Origin: Gossypium raimondii
Lineage: Eukaryota > Streptophyta > Magnoliopsida > Malvales > Malvaceae
Length of the DNA stretch: 64,000 nt
Reading direction: 5' to 3'
Assembly (NCBI RefSeq): GCF_025698545.1
Contig: NC_068570.1
Span: 44,969,924 to 45,033,923, forward strand
Of the stretch, positions 1 to 10,205 are shown piece by piece (the first letter of the stretch is position 1; each line of letters opens with the position of its first letter). The notes beneath the pieces are model-generated. The model did no database searches. It was not told where the DNA came from and saw only the letters and a list, made by a program, of their open reading frames with translations. The position numbers and the translations under genes were made by a program.

Positions 1-524
1 GTGGGATTACACATTGAGTTTTTATAAACTCACCCCTTTTGTTTAATTGTGCACAGGAAATCCCTAAATCTTGACGGATCGATGCGACGGAGGACTCGGC
101 GGTGACCACGATTTTGGACTTTCATGGTTTTTAACCCATATTTGTGATAATTGGTTTTATTTCTATTTTATTTTTACTGGCTAAGTTTTTGGGTTGTAAT
201 TGGACTTTTGGACTTTGGTTTTGGGTTTTAATTATCCTTACCTGATGGATTACAGCTGCTAGTAGTAGGAAACCTCAATTTTCAAAAGAAACAAATGTTT
301 TTTCCTAAATGCACGATTGTTTAATCTGTTTTAAAAGCTTCCGCAAACAAATAACATTTTGAAACTATCGATTAAATGAGCAACATGATTTTGGAACTAA
401 TAAGATATAATGATAAGGAATTCAATGGAAATGGTTTTAACGCGTCGACACGGTTCTCAAACACCCTATCATGTGACATCGCTAGATTCGGCCATAACGT
501 CTGGGTAGAGTTTGGGGTGTTACA
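1..524 (+). repeat. 5' LTR (3' part only) of the first gypsy element
   Basis: This stretch aligns with 7746-8268 and ends in TGTTACA at 518-524, as the 3' LTR does at 8262-8268. It is non-coding; a 60-codon open frame near 376-558 runs across the LTR end and is not a gene. Confidence 0.93.
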
Positions 525-526
525 TT

Positions 527-541
527 TAGTATTATCAGAGC
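527..541 (+). other. Primer binding site, initiator Met-tRNA type (degenerate)
   Basis: Directly after the LTR end the sequence reads AGTATTATCAGAGC. This is close to the TGGTATCAGAGC primer site, complementary to initiator tRNA-Met, used by Tekay-type elements. Two or three mismatches or inserted bases fit the general decay. Confidence 0.7.
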
Positions 542-937
542 AAGGTTGCAAAACTTAGTTGTGGATTATGGGTTTTATAAAAATTGGGCTTTCAAAAAAT
601 TGATTAATGTCCAAATTATTTGAAATGTTTTTACTGAGTAAATGGTACACCGAGTCACTGGCGCCGATCCTGTAAGTATTCTGAACTGTGATTTGTTGTA
701 AACTGAAACTGTTACGGATAGTATATTCTAAAACTACTATAGGTAGTAAACTGTACTGAAAACACTTTAGTTAGTGTATACTGAAAATTGTAGAGAAACT
801 AGAAACTGTAGTGATACTGCAATTTACGAAAATGAACTCTGAAAAACTGATATTGTTTTACATAAAACATTTGTTAATAAACATTGGAATTGTAATTGAT
901 TCATAAAACTTATAATACCAGATAAATTTAATTAGAT

Positions 938-1680
938 ATGAGCACACGAGGTATCCACAGACGGGGTACTAGAGGCCAAGGTAAAGGCCGTAGAGGGGCT
1001 CGAGCTGATTCTTCGTCATCGAGCAGCCTGCCAAATTTGGATACAAGTGAGACGCCAATGTCGCCCGCTACTGAGACTGGGTCTCAAGATCGCATGGCTG
1101 GGGACGATGCATTATCCCAGGCTATGCTAAGGATTTTGGAGAGGGTCGCTGAGCCCAATACTAGATTTAGAGGCCGAGGATCGGTTACGAAATGACTCTG
1201 GTCCAATGGAGTTGAGCTCTTTAGGGGTGTCACTTGGGTCTCCCCTAATGTGGTTGAGTAATGGATTGGGGCCACAGAGAGGATCATGGATGATTTAGAT
1301 TGCACCCTTAAGTAGAAATTAAAGGGTGCAGTCTCGCTGCTGCAGGACGAGGCTTATCAGTGGTGGCTAACACTTAAGGAGGGCACTCTGCCCGAACGTC
1401 TGACTTGGGAGTTCTTTATGATCGCTTTGCAAGGGAAATATGTCGTAGCTAGTTATATGGAGGCACGTGGGAGGGAAATTCTAAATCTTATACAGGGGGA
1501 TCGATCACTGGCTCAGTATGAGACCGAGTTTCTGAGACTGAGTCTCTATGCACGAGGTATGGTAGCATTTGAGTATGAGCGATATGTCTGCTTAGAGGAT
1601 GGCCTCAGAGATAATTTGAGAGTTCTGATAGCCCCGCAGAGGGAGTGGGATCTTTCTACCCTGGTCTAGAAGCAAAAATT
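938..1680 (+). pseudogene. gag, first copy (Tekay-type), broken
   Basis: Translation starts at an ATG at 938 with a basic, Arg/Gly-rich and Ser-rich N-terminus (MSTRGIHRRGTRGQGKGRR), typical of Tekay gag. The Retrotrans_gag core follows in shifted or stop-interrupted frames: 'ERIMDDLDCT', 'LLQDEAYQWW', 'RLTWEFF', 'QYETEFLRLSLYARGM', 'LRVLIAPQRE'. Stops fall near 1193, 1259 and 1312, and again near 1667. No CCHC zinc knuckle follows, because gag runs straight into sequence that normally lies after the protease. From 1131 onward this copy has a second, better-preserved counterpart at 2681. Confidence 0.85.
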
Positions 1681-2680
1681 ACTGAAGAGGATATAGAGAT
1701 AGTCATGATTGGAGAAAGTCGGAACTACTTATCTAATGTGATCTCTGCACTGGTGGTGAAGAAGTTGGTTCGTAAGGGATGTGAGGCATTTTTGGCCTAT
1801 GTAAGTGTTTCGAATTCTAGAAACTTTACAGTTAAGGGTATCAGAATGGTAAAGGATGTTTCGGACGTCTTTCCTGAGGAGCTACCTAGTTTACCTCCAA
1901 ATCGTGAACTGGAGTTTGGGATAGAGCTCCTTCCTGGTACAGCTCCGGTGTCTATCGCCCCTACCAAATGGCACCAAAAGAGTTTACGGAGCTTAAGGCT
2001 CAGATTTAGGAGTTATTGGATTGTGGGTTCATCCACCCTAGTATATTTCTGTGGGGAGCACCGGTACTGTTTGTAAAAAAGAAGGATGGATCCATGCTGA
2101 TGTGCGTCGACTATCGACAACTGAACAAGATGACCATTAAGAACAAGTACCCCGTCCCGAGCATAGATGATCTATTTGACCAGTTTCGAAGAGTTTCAAT
2201 TTGCTTTAAGATTGACCTCCGATTTGGATATCATCAATTAAGGTTTAAGGAGGCTGATATTCATAAGAGGGTGTTTAGGACTCGTTATGTTCACTATGAG
2301 TTCCTAGTGATGCCATTCAGGCTGACTAATGCACTAGCAGCTTTCATTGATTTAATGAATCTAGTGTTCCAGCCTTATCTGGATCAGTTCGTGGTGGTAT
2401 TCAGCGACGATATACTGGTTTACTTGAGAACTGTGGATGAGCATGATGAGCACCTTCGAGTCGTTCTTCAAACTTTGACGGAAAAACAATTTTATGCTAA
2501 GTTTAGTAAGTACGAGTTCTTGCTGCGTGATGAGACATTTCTTGTTCATGTAGTTTTGGCTGAGGGTATTCAAGTTAATCCTCGAAAGATTGAGGCTGTA
2601 TTGGAGTGGAAGCAGCCTAGGAACGTGTCTGAGATCCGCAGTTTTCTGGGACTGACAGGATATTATCGATGATTTGTAGA
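1681..2680 (+). pseudogene. Protease-RT linker and reverse transcriptase, first copy
   Basis: The segment starts with the post-protease linker ('YLSNVISALVVKKLVRKGCEAFLAY', seen as consecutive shorter pieces) and the conserved approach to RT ('DVFPEELPSLPP'). RT follows in a second frame from about 2016: '[20 protein letters not shown]', '[13 protein letters not shown]', '[11 protein letters not shown]', and the catalytic box as VFSDDILVY near 2398-2424. It breaks off in '[10 protein letters not shown]', where the second copy begins. A frameshift between linker and RT near 2010-2075 and the abrupt end make it non-functional. Confidence 0.88.
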
Positions 2681-3285
2681 GGATTTTGTAGAAGGTCGCT
2701 AGGCCCGGTACTAGATTTAGGGGTCGAGGGTTGGTTATGAAATGATTCCAGTCCAATGGCGCTAAGCTCTTCAGGGGTGTCATTGAGGTCTCCCCTAATA
2801 TGGCCGAGTACTGGATTGAGGCCACAGTGAGGATCATGGATGATTTAGATTGCACCCTTAAGTAGAAATTAAATGGGGCAGTCTCGCTACTGCGGACGAG
2901 GCATATCAGTGGTGGCTGATAGTTAAGGAGGGCACTCAGCCCGAACGTCTGACTTGGGAGTTCTTTAAAACCACCTTCCAAGGAAATATGTCGGACCTAG
3001 TTATATGGATGCACGTGGGAGGGAGTTTCTAAATCTTACATAGGGGGTCGATCCGTGGCTGAGTATGAGACCGAGTTTCTGAAACTCAGTCGCTATGCAC
3101 GAGGTATGGTGGCATTTGAGTATGAGCGATATGTCCGCTTAGAGGATTGCCTTAGAGATAATTTGGGAGTTCTGATAGCTCCACAGAGGGAGTGGGATCT
3201 TTCTACCCTGTTCGAGAAGGCTAAAATTGCCGAGGAGGATATGGAGGTAGTCATGATTGGAGAACGTCAGAACTACTAATCTAAT
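2681..3285 (+). pseudogene. gag fragment, second copy
   Basis: This is a repeat of 1131-1735. Visible gag core pieces are 'RIMDDLDCT', 'TSDLGVL/LTWEF' in changing frames, and a clean stretch from 3055 ('MAEYETEFLKLSRYARGM', 'LGVLIAPQREWDLSTLFEK'). It then passes into 'AKIAEEDMEVVMIGERQNY'. That fuses the end of the gag core to the linker downstream of the protease with no zinc knuckle and no D[ST]G active site between them. Confidence 0.83.
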
Positions 3286-4250
3286 GTGATCTCTGCACTG
3301 GTGGCGGAGAAGTTGGTTCGTAAGGGATGTGAGGCGTTCTTGGCCTATGTAAGTGTTTCAGATTCTAGAAACTCTTTAGTTAAGGATATCAGAATGGTAA
3401 AGGATGTTTCAGACATCTTTCCTAAGGAGCTACCGGGTTTACCTCCAAATCGTGAAGTGGAGTTTGGGATAGAGCTCCTTCCTGGTAAGCTCTGGTGTCT
3501 ATCGCCCCCTACCGAATGGCACCAAAAGAGCTTACGAAGCTTAAGGCTCAGATTTAGGAGTTATTGGATCGTGGGTTCATCCGCCCTAGTACGTCTCCGT
3601 GGGGAGCACTGGTACTGTTTGTAAATAAGAAGGATGGATCCATGCGGATGTGCGTCAACTACCGACAACTGAATAAGATGACCATTAAGAACAAGTACCC
3701 CCTATCGAGGATAGATGATCTGTTTAACCAGTTTCAAGGAGCTTCAGTTTTGTCTAAGATTGACCTCCGATCTGAATATCATCAATTAAGGGTTAAGAAG
3801 GCTGAAATTCATAAGACGGTGTTTAGGACTCGTTATGGTCACTATGAGTTCCTAGTGATGCCATTCGGACTGACTAATGCACCGAAAACTTTCATCAATT
3901 TAATGAATCGAGTGTTCCAGCCTTATCTGGATCAGTTTGTGGTGATATTCATCGACGATATATTGGTTTACTTGAGGACTGTGGATGAGCATGATGAGTA
4001 CCTTCGAGTCGTTCTTCAAACTTTGACGGAAAAACAATTCTATGCTAAGTTTAGTAAATGCGAGTTCTTGCTGCGTGAGGAGACATTTCTTGGTCATGTA
4101 GTTTTGGCTAAGGGGATTCAGGTTGATCCTTGAAAGATTGAGGCTGTGTTAGAGTGGAAGCAGCCTAGGAATGTGTCTGAGATCTGCAGTGTTCTTGGAC
4201 TGATGAGATATTATCGACGATTTGTAGAGGGTTTTTCATTGATTGCAGCA
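3286..4250 (+). pseudogene. Reverse transcriptase, second copy
   Basis: The linker ('LVRKGCEAFLAYVSVS', 'DIFPKELPGLPP') is followed after a frameshift near 3490-3570 by RT: '[18 protein letters not shown]', '[14 protein letters not shown]', '[13 protein letters not shown]', '[11 protein letters not shown]', '[12 protein letters not shown]' and the catalytic FIDD at about 3948-3959 ([10 protein letters not shown]). A stop at about 4131 separates this from the thumb ('[20 protein letters not shown]'), which continues into RNase H. It is better preserved than the first copy. Confidence 0.9.
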
Positions 4251-4560
4251 CCCTTGACTAAGCTGCTACGTAAAGGTATGCTGTTTAACTGGACTGATAC
4301 GCAGCAAGAGAGCTTTGAGAAGCTCAAGACTATACTGAATGAGGCCCCTGTTCTGATACAGCTAGAGCTTGGTGAGAAGTGTATCATCTACATTGATCAT
4401 AAGAGCCTCAAGTATCTCCTCACTCAGAAGAAACTTAATCTTAGGCAGCGCAGATGGATTGAGCTGCTTAAAGACTATGACTGCAGCATTGAGTACCACC
4501 CTGGTAAGGCCAATGTGGTGGCTGATGCACTGAGCCGTGGGGCTATGACTGATTTGAGGG
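4250..4560 (+). pseudogene. RNase H, internally deleted
   Basis: The frame continues from RT: '[16 protein letters not shown]', '[16 protein letters not shown]', then directly '[18 protein letters not shown]', '[19 protein letters not shown]', '[11 protein letters not shown]'. In intact relatives roughly 60 residues holding the first catalytic Asp and the Glu lie between the 'APVL' segment and 'DHKSLKYL'. They are missing here, apparently by a join between two similar 'GEK..IY.D' segments. The enzyme would be inactive. Confidence 0.85.
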
Positions 4561-5330
4561 TGATATTTGCTCGCCTAAGTTTATTTGATGATGGTAGTTT
4601 ATTAGCCGAGCTTCAGGTAAAGCCGTCGTGTATTGAGCTGATTAAGGGTAAGCAGTTGGAGGATGAGTCGTTGGGACTTCGATTTCGGCAGATTGAGGGT
4701 GGTAGTACTACAGATATTGGACTGACCAGTGATAGGGTACTTTATTTTCGTGGGAGAATCTGTGTTCCAAATGATACTGATTTGAGACAGGCCATACTGA
4801 GAGAGGTGCATAGTAGCCCTTATGCTGTGCATCCTGGCAGAAATAAGATGTACTGAGACCTCCGTGAGTTATATTGGTGGTCAGAGTTGAAACGTGAGGT
4901 TACTGATTTTGTGGGCAGATGTCTAACTTGCCAGCAGGTTAAGGCTGAGCATCAGTTACCTTCGGGTTTGCTGCAGCCGGTTAGGATTCCTCTTTGGAAA
5001 TGGGACCACGTAACTATGGATTTCGTTAATTGGTTGCCTCTAACTCCCACTAAGAAGGATTCAATATGGGTCATCGTTGATTGATTGACCAAGCCTGCCC
5101 ACTTCATACCGGTTCGTACTGATTATTCTCTGCAGAAGCCAGCGAAGCTTTATATGTCTAAAATAGTGGTACTGCATGGAGTACTAGTTACGTAAGGCTT
5201 TAGGTTCAAGGTTGGACTTCAGTACTGCATTTTATCCTTATACTGATGGTCAGTTTGAGAGGGTGATTCAGATACTGGAGGACATGTTGAGGCGCTACCG
5301 CTCTGATCGTACTCATATTGTCTCTGTTGA
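4560..5330 (+). pseudogene. Integrase, truncated
   Basis: The zinc-binding region is recognisable ('[18 protein letters not shown]', 'WWSELKREVTDFV', 'CLTCQQVKAEHQLPSGLLQP'), as is the start of the core ('WDHVTMDFVNWLPLTPTKKD', 'WVIVD' then stop). Only pieces of the core follow: 'AHFIPVRTDYSLQKPAKLYM', then after an internal deletion 'LDFSTAFYPYTDGQFERVIQ' and 'LEDMLRRY'. The region holding the second catalytic Asp is largely lost. The C-terminal GPF region is deleted up to the chromodomain. Confidence 0.85.
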
Positions 5331-5334
5331 AGAG

Positions 5335-5520
5335 ATTCAAAGTTAGGCCAGATTTGACCTTTGAGGAATAGCCGGTTCAGATTCTAGGTCATGACGTTAA
5401 AGTTCTAAGAAGGAAATACATTCCACTAGTAAAGGTTCTATGGCGTAACCATAGCACTGAGGAGGCCACATGGGAGCCTGAGGATGCGATGTGTCAGTAG
5501 TGTCCTCATCTGTTCTGATC
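5335..5520 (+). pseudogene. Chromodomain at the integrase C-terminus
   Basis: The translation reads 'VRPDLTFEE', stop, 'PVQILGHDVKVLRRKYIPLV', 'KVLWRNHSTEEATWEPEDAM', stop, 'CPHLF'. The W-x-x-H....EATWE pattern is the chromodomain of Tekay/Del integrases, which directs insertion to particular chromatin. It carries at least two stops. Confidence 0.85.
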
Positions 5521-5540
5521 AGGTAAATTTCTAGGATGAA

Positions 5541-5561
5541 ATTTTCTTTAGGGGGTAGAAT
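5541..5561 (+). other. Polypurine tract before the 3' LTR
   Basis: The purine-rich run CTTTAGGGGGTAGAAT immediately precedes the 3' LTR start TGTAACGCC at 5562. It follows 'GATGAAATTTT', the usual lead-in in this family, and is where plus-strand DNA synthesis would be primed. Confidence 0.8.
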
Positions 5562-8268
5562 TGTAACGCCCCAAAATTTTAATTTTGGGTATTGTGAATA
5601 TGTGGCACTAAATATTTGTATGTTTTAGTGGTTATGTGTTCTGGGTGTGTTTGGGAGGTCACAAGTTCAATCCAGGACTTGGGAAAATATTTGTAATTTT
5701 ATGAATAAGCCTTATCTTTAGTCAGTAGGCTTTTAAGAAAAAGTTCGCAAATAATTAACAAAATGGGCCTATTGGTCTGGTGGATAAGTGGAGTGTTGGT
5801 GTGAAGGAGTTCCTATGTTCGAATCTTGGCGTGGGCATTATTTTTGCTCGTGGGTGCGGAGAGTTTGAGATGGACTAAAAATTTCAGTAGTGGATTTAGT
5901 AGGGTGTTTTATGGAGAGAAATAAGGGATTGGGGTGGTTATCAAATATTTTCTTCATCTTTTTTTTCCTTTTTGTACTTTCCCCAATATCCCTCCACCCT
6001 CTTACCATTTTTCTCTTCATTGCTGCCGAATTTCTGCTCTCTTTTACCCTTCATCTTCTTGGTTTTTTTTTCCCACTTTGCCTCGTGTCGCTCCACGTTT
6101 GTCTGCGATTGTTCAGTAAGTTTTAGATAAATTATTTGCCTCCATTTTTTAAATTTCTTCTGAAGTGTTTTGTTTATTCCAATTAGGGGAGGATTCAAAG
6201 GCTCGTAATCACCAATCAGAGTCTTAGTTTGTGTAGGAATTACTGTTCATCAGTTGAAGGTAATGTTTAGTCATTTATGGGATAAAACCTCGATACAAGT
6301 TTGATTTGGGATCACGTTATGTGAGATTAAATTAGTGTTATTTTTTCGATTATAGGCTTTGGAGTGATTGGGGGCTATTTTAGAATCAAACAAAACCAGG
6401 TGTGTACTCGAAACGCAGAAAATGGGATTCGACGAAAAGCTAAAATTACTTGTTGTTTGGACAGCAGCAGTAGGCTAAATTTGAAAAATCACCATAAATT
6501 GAGGAAATTGAATTAGAGGAAGAACAAAATATGGAATAAAATAGTATTGAGTCTAGTTTCTCATAGAACAAACGGTGTAAGTAATGGAATTGTAAATCAT
6601 GAGATATAATAAGTTTTGTGAGACAATGTCAGAATGAATTCGGGTTCACCTATTCTGAATTTGAAAAATAATAAAAAATTGGAGAAAAATAATTAGGGGT
6701 TAAAATTTATATTTTTTAATTATTAATAACTCTATTTTCAATAGAAACAAATGATAACATCATCCAAATTTTTTACTAAGAGATAATTAATTTTTAGCAA
6801 AGAAAGGTTGAAGCTGTCAGACAACAGAACATGGGTAAAATTGAAGAATTTACTGTACTTATTGGCTGAACCAAAAATTCTGAAAATTTTATGGTAGAAA
6901 TATATTTGAGTCTAGTTCCAAAGACTTCAAGTAGACCTTAATTTGGAATTCTGTAGCTCAAGATATAAATGATGTAGTAACAGTGACTCAAGTAGACATC
7001 TTTGAAGGAATATATAAGTAAATAGTGAAAACATATATGAATATTTAGCTAGCACAGGTTACATTAAAAATGGACCACGCGGCCATGGCCAAGTTGGGCC
7101 GAGTGGGCCACACGAGCATATGGGCCCACACAGGTAGACCATATGGGCGTGTAAGCCCATTTTCACTAAATTAATTGCTAAAGTTGCACGGGTTACCTAA
7201 GTCGACTGTGAACCTACTGTCGGGTCGGTAAGCATCACTTAGACCCTTAATTTTACGAACTGACTGTTTGATTTATATATGTGTTGAGCATGATGATAGT
7301 ATGCTTGTATACTGAACTGGTTCTATGTACCGATGTCCTGAGATAGCATAACATGACTTGTATGTTGCATTGCATGGGGTTGGGTTAATTAGATTTGGAG
7401 GAAGTGTACTGAAAGGCTCTTAAGCTTAACATACTGGTAGCTCAGTTGAAAATTACTGTTTTGTACCGCATTAGGTACTACCTGGAGTGTAGGGATGGGA
7501 TGGTTGATTTGATCCCCACATGGAATGTAGGGTTAGACGAAGATGGTGTGTAAAGGCTACTTGGGTAGGACTTTGTTACTGAATACTGCATGAATGCTAC
7601 TGATACTGTGATTGGCTAAGGTCCTACTACATATTTGATACTGTACTAAGATGGGCTAAGGCCGAAACTGTTACTGATACTAAAAAAGGGCTTAGGCCCA
7701 AGACTACTTTAACTGTGCACTGTGATTTGTTATTGTTTGTCTTCTGTGGGATTACACACTGAGTTTTTGTAAACCCACCCATTTTGTTTAAATAGGCACA
7801 AGTAATCCCCATATCTAGACAGATTGGTGCGACAGAGGACTCGGCGGTGACCATGGTTTTGGACTTTTATGGTTTTTAACCCATACTTACGATAATTGGT
7901 TTTATTTTTATTCTATTTTTACTTGCTAAGTTTTTGGGTTGTAATTGGACTTTCAGACTTTGGTTTTGGGTTTTAATTATCTTTACCTTATGGATTACAA
8001 CTGCTAGCAGTAGGAAACCTCGTTTTTCAAAAGAAACAAATCTTTTTTCCTAAACATACTATTGTTTAATCTGTTTTAAAAGCTTCCACAAACGAATAAC
8101 ATTTTGAAACTATCGATTAAATGAGCAACACAATTTTGGAACTAATAAGATATTAAGATAAGGAATTCAATTGAAATGGTTTTAACACTCGACACGGTTT
8201 TCAAATACCCTATCATTTGACATTGCTAGATCCGACCATAACGTTTGGGTCGGGTTTGGGGTGTTACA
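5562..8268 (+). repeat. 3' LTR of the first gypsy element (2707 bp)
   Basis: It begins TGTAACGCC and ends GTGTTACA. Its last 523 bases match the window's first 524. It holds two tRNA-like modules near its start (5620-5830), a GC-rich island of GGGCC/CACAC motifs at 7075-7160 and long AT-rich stretches. Open frames at 5838-6198 and 7627-7854 are low-complexity or antisense chance frames. Confidence 0.92.
5624..5830 (+). other. Two tRNA-like (pol III box A/B) modules inside the LTR
   Basis: Module 1 has TAGTGGTTATGTG near 5626 and a B-box-like AGTTCAATCC at 5663-5672. Module 2 has TGGTCTGGTGGATAAG near 5773 and GTTCGAATCT at 5817-5826. Order and spacing fit tRNA or tRNA-derived SINE internal promoters. 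No full cloverleaf or CCA end is seen, so these are not called as tRNA genes. Confidence 0.5.
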
Positions 8269-9229
8269 CTACGTTTTTTTGAATTATTTGAGATCTATCT
8301 TGTACAAGTAATCACGATAATAATAAGGAGCATCATAAATGTGACAAATACTTCTTTCAGTTACCAAAATGTTAACTCCTCTAACTTTTACATATGCGTG
8401 CAGCTTATAGTACAGTCATGTGCTTCTCTCTCTCTTAATGCGAGAAAAAATTCCTGCACAACAGGTATTATTGTTGGTGCTTCAGATGGCTAGCAGAAGT
8501 TAATCCATTCCTTTACTGTTTCAATTACCCATACTCATTTACAATTTCTCATTATTGGGTCAAACTCCTATTCTTGGATGAATGTACAGGGCTACAACTG
8601 TTGTAAATATTTGTTTATGTTTTTTTCCTGGAATTCAATAGATGTATTCAAGATGTTATACAAGAATTTGTAATTGCTCAAATCTAAATATGCTGCAATA
8701 TTTCATTCTTGGGATTATTGAACTTCTCAAGCAACGACAAAGAAATCTTGCTATTTTCGCAATGTTAGGAGAGGAAGAAGAGATTTATATACCTTATTAA
8801 TCCTTAAAGGAACATGATAATAAGAATAAGAGTTAAAATTGTGTTTGGTGTATTATTCATGATCAGTAATGAGGTTAAAGAATTCTAAATCTACTAAAAT
8901 TCTACTACAGACACATCAGAAGTTAGTAAATTAGGACTGCAAGTTATGCAGGGGTGTCGTGACATTGAGGACAATTTACTTGTGCTGAATTTTGTTAAAT
9001 GTTGCGACATGCAAGGCTGTTGTCGCGACATGGAAGACAGTTTCTACCATGTTTTTTTCTGCCTTAAGATCTTTGGTTGATTCACTTTCTTCATGTGTTT
9101 CCCATTCTTTCCCATGATTTCTTCACTTTCACATTGACTCTATAAAGTTTTGCATTGTAAGGCTTGGGTGTTGATTACTTTTTTCGTTGTTCACCCAAAA
9201 TAATGTTTTCCTATCTGTCCATTTATGAG
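8269..9229. other. AT-rich stretch without a recognisable gene
   Basis: No supported coding sequence. Around 8955-9032 the motif GTCG(C/T)GACAT recurs three times with neighbouring 'GAGGACA/GAAGACAG', a motif I associate with untranslated parts of large gypsy elements. The right end (about 9060-9230) may be the untranslated continuation of the minus-strand Athila fragment that starts next. Confidence 0.5.
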
Positions 9230-10205
9230 AAAAGGTTGTCCTCCATTCCTAATAAGTTTGATTTCCCCATGAGGTGTCACTTGAATTATAGTGTGTGGGT
9301 TAGTCCATCTTGATTTCAACTTGTCGGGAAATAATTTTAGCCTCGAGTTAAACAAGTGGACTTTTTTTCAAGGCAAAAATTCTCATTTCTCAGGAAATAA
9401 TTCGTATTTTAGCATCATTCGAAGTCTTCTCCTTTCTTTATAAAATTTAATGTTTTCATAAGCCATAAAATGAAATTCTTCGAGCTCTTGTAGTTGAAAT
9501 AGTCTTTCTTTCTTGGCTAATTTTGGGTCTAAGTTCAATTCTTTAATTGCCTAGTATGTTTTTTCTCTAATTCAATCGACATATGAAATTTTTTTCTCTA
9601 AAATATTTTATAAGGGGACATGTCTAACGGATTTTTGTATACTGTTCTGTAGGCCCATAGTGCATCATCTAGTATTACTGCCCAATCTTTCCTGCCTGGA
9701 TATAAGTTTTTCCTGAAATTCTCTTAATCTCTCGATTAGGCACCTCTGCTTGGCCATTAGCTTGTGGATGGTATGTTGTTGTCATCTGGTGTCTCGTACT
9801 GTACTTTGCTAGAGCAACTTCAAATTGTTTGCTGCAAAAATGAAATCCTTCATCACTCACCAATGCGTGGGGTGTTCCAAATGTAGTGAATATGTTTTTT
9901 CGTAGGAATTTAAGTAGTATTTTTGTGTCATTTGTAGGTAATGCCACTATTTCAATCCATTTAGAAACATAATCGACAACTAGCAAGATGTATTGATTCC
10001 CAAAAGAACTTGGAGATGGATCCCATGAAGTTGATTCCCTAAATATCAAATACCTCTCCGTCAAGTCTCCATGTTTGTGGCATTTCATCTATTCTTGATA
10101 TACTTCCAGTTTTGTGGCATCTATCACATCCCTGTACAAACTCATACGGATCTTTGTTCATAGTTGGCCAGTAAAATCCTGATTGCAGTATGTGGAGTCA
10201 TTCTT
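9230..10205 (-). pseudogene. Integrase fragment of an Athila/Tat-type gypsy element
   Basis: Read right to left: the zinc-binding tail ('FVQGCDRCHKTGSISR'), the core with 'SFGNQYILLVVDYVSKWIEI', 'FTTFGTPHALVSDEGFHFC', 'TTYHPQANGQAE', 'NREIKRI' in one 137-codon frame (9675-10088). The C-terminal region follows in broken frames: 'LDMSPYKIFYREK', 'LQELEEF', 'NSRLKLFP'. The D...E catalytic region is recognisable (VSDEG; GQAEV.NREI), but several frameshifts and stops follow. It ends abruptly at about 10205 against plus-strand reverse transcriptase of another element. Confidence 0.85.

Larger units (their letters stand above)
1131..4228 (+). repeat. Internal tandem direct duplication, two units of about 1.55 kb
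   Basis: Unit A (1131-2680) and unit B (2681-4228) both run from mid-gag to the end of RT. GGATTTTG occurs at 1131 and 2681, and a related GGGTTTTT at about 4229, so the breakpoints share a short microhomology. The units differ by scattered substitutions and small indels. Both carry the same gag-to-linker deletion that removed zinc knuckle and protease, so that deletion came before the duplication. Confidence 0.88.
1..8268 (+). mobile_element. Ty3/gypsy chromovirus (Tekay/Del-like), defective, 5' end outside window
   Basis: The first 524 bases repeat at 7746-8268 with scattered differences. They are the end of the 5' LTR, and 5562-8268 is the complete 3' LTR. Between them, in gypsy order, lie a Met-tRNA-like primer site, gag, reverse transcriptase, RNase H, integrase, a chromodomain and a polypurine tract. 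The 2.7 kb LTR plus a C-terminal chromodomain is typical of the Tekay/Del clade. The copy cannot be autonomous: all frames carry stops, the zinc knuckle and protease are deleted, RNase H and integrase are truncated, and about 1.55 kb of gag-to-RT is tandemly duplicated. Target-site duplication cannot be tested because the left end lies outside the window. Confidence 0.93.

Noticed and set aside
5838..6198. Three overlapping open frames on both strands
   Set aside because: T-rich low-complexity LTR sequence; translations are Phe/Leu- or Lys/Glu-rich with no domain.
8245..8493. 82-codon plus-strand frame
   Set aside because: Begins inside the LTR end and runs into flanking DNA; crosses an insertion boundary, so not a gene.
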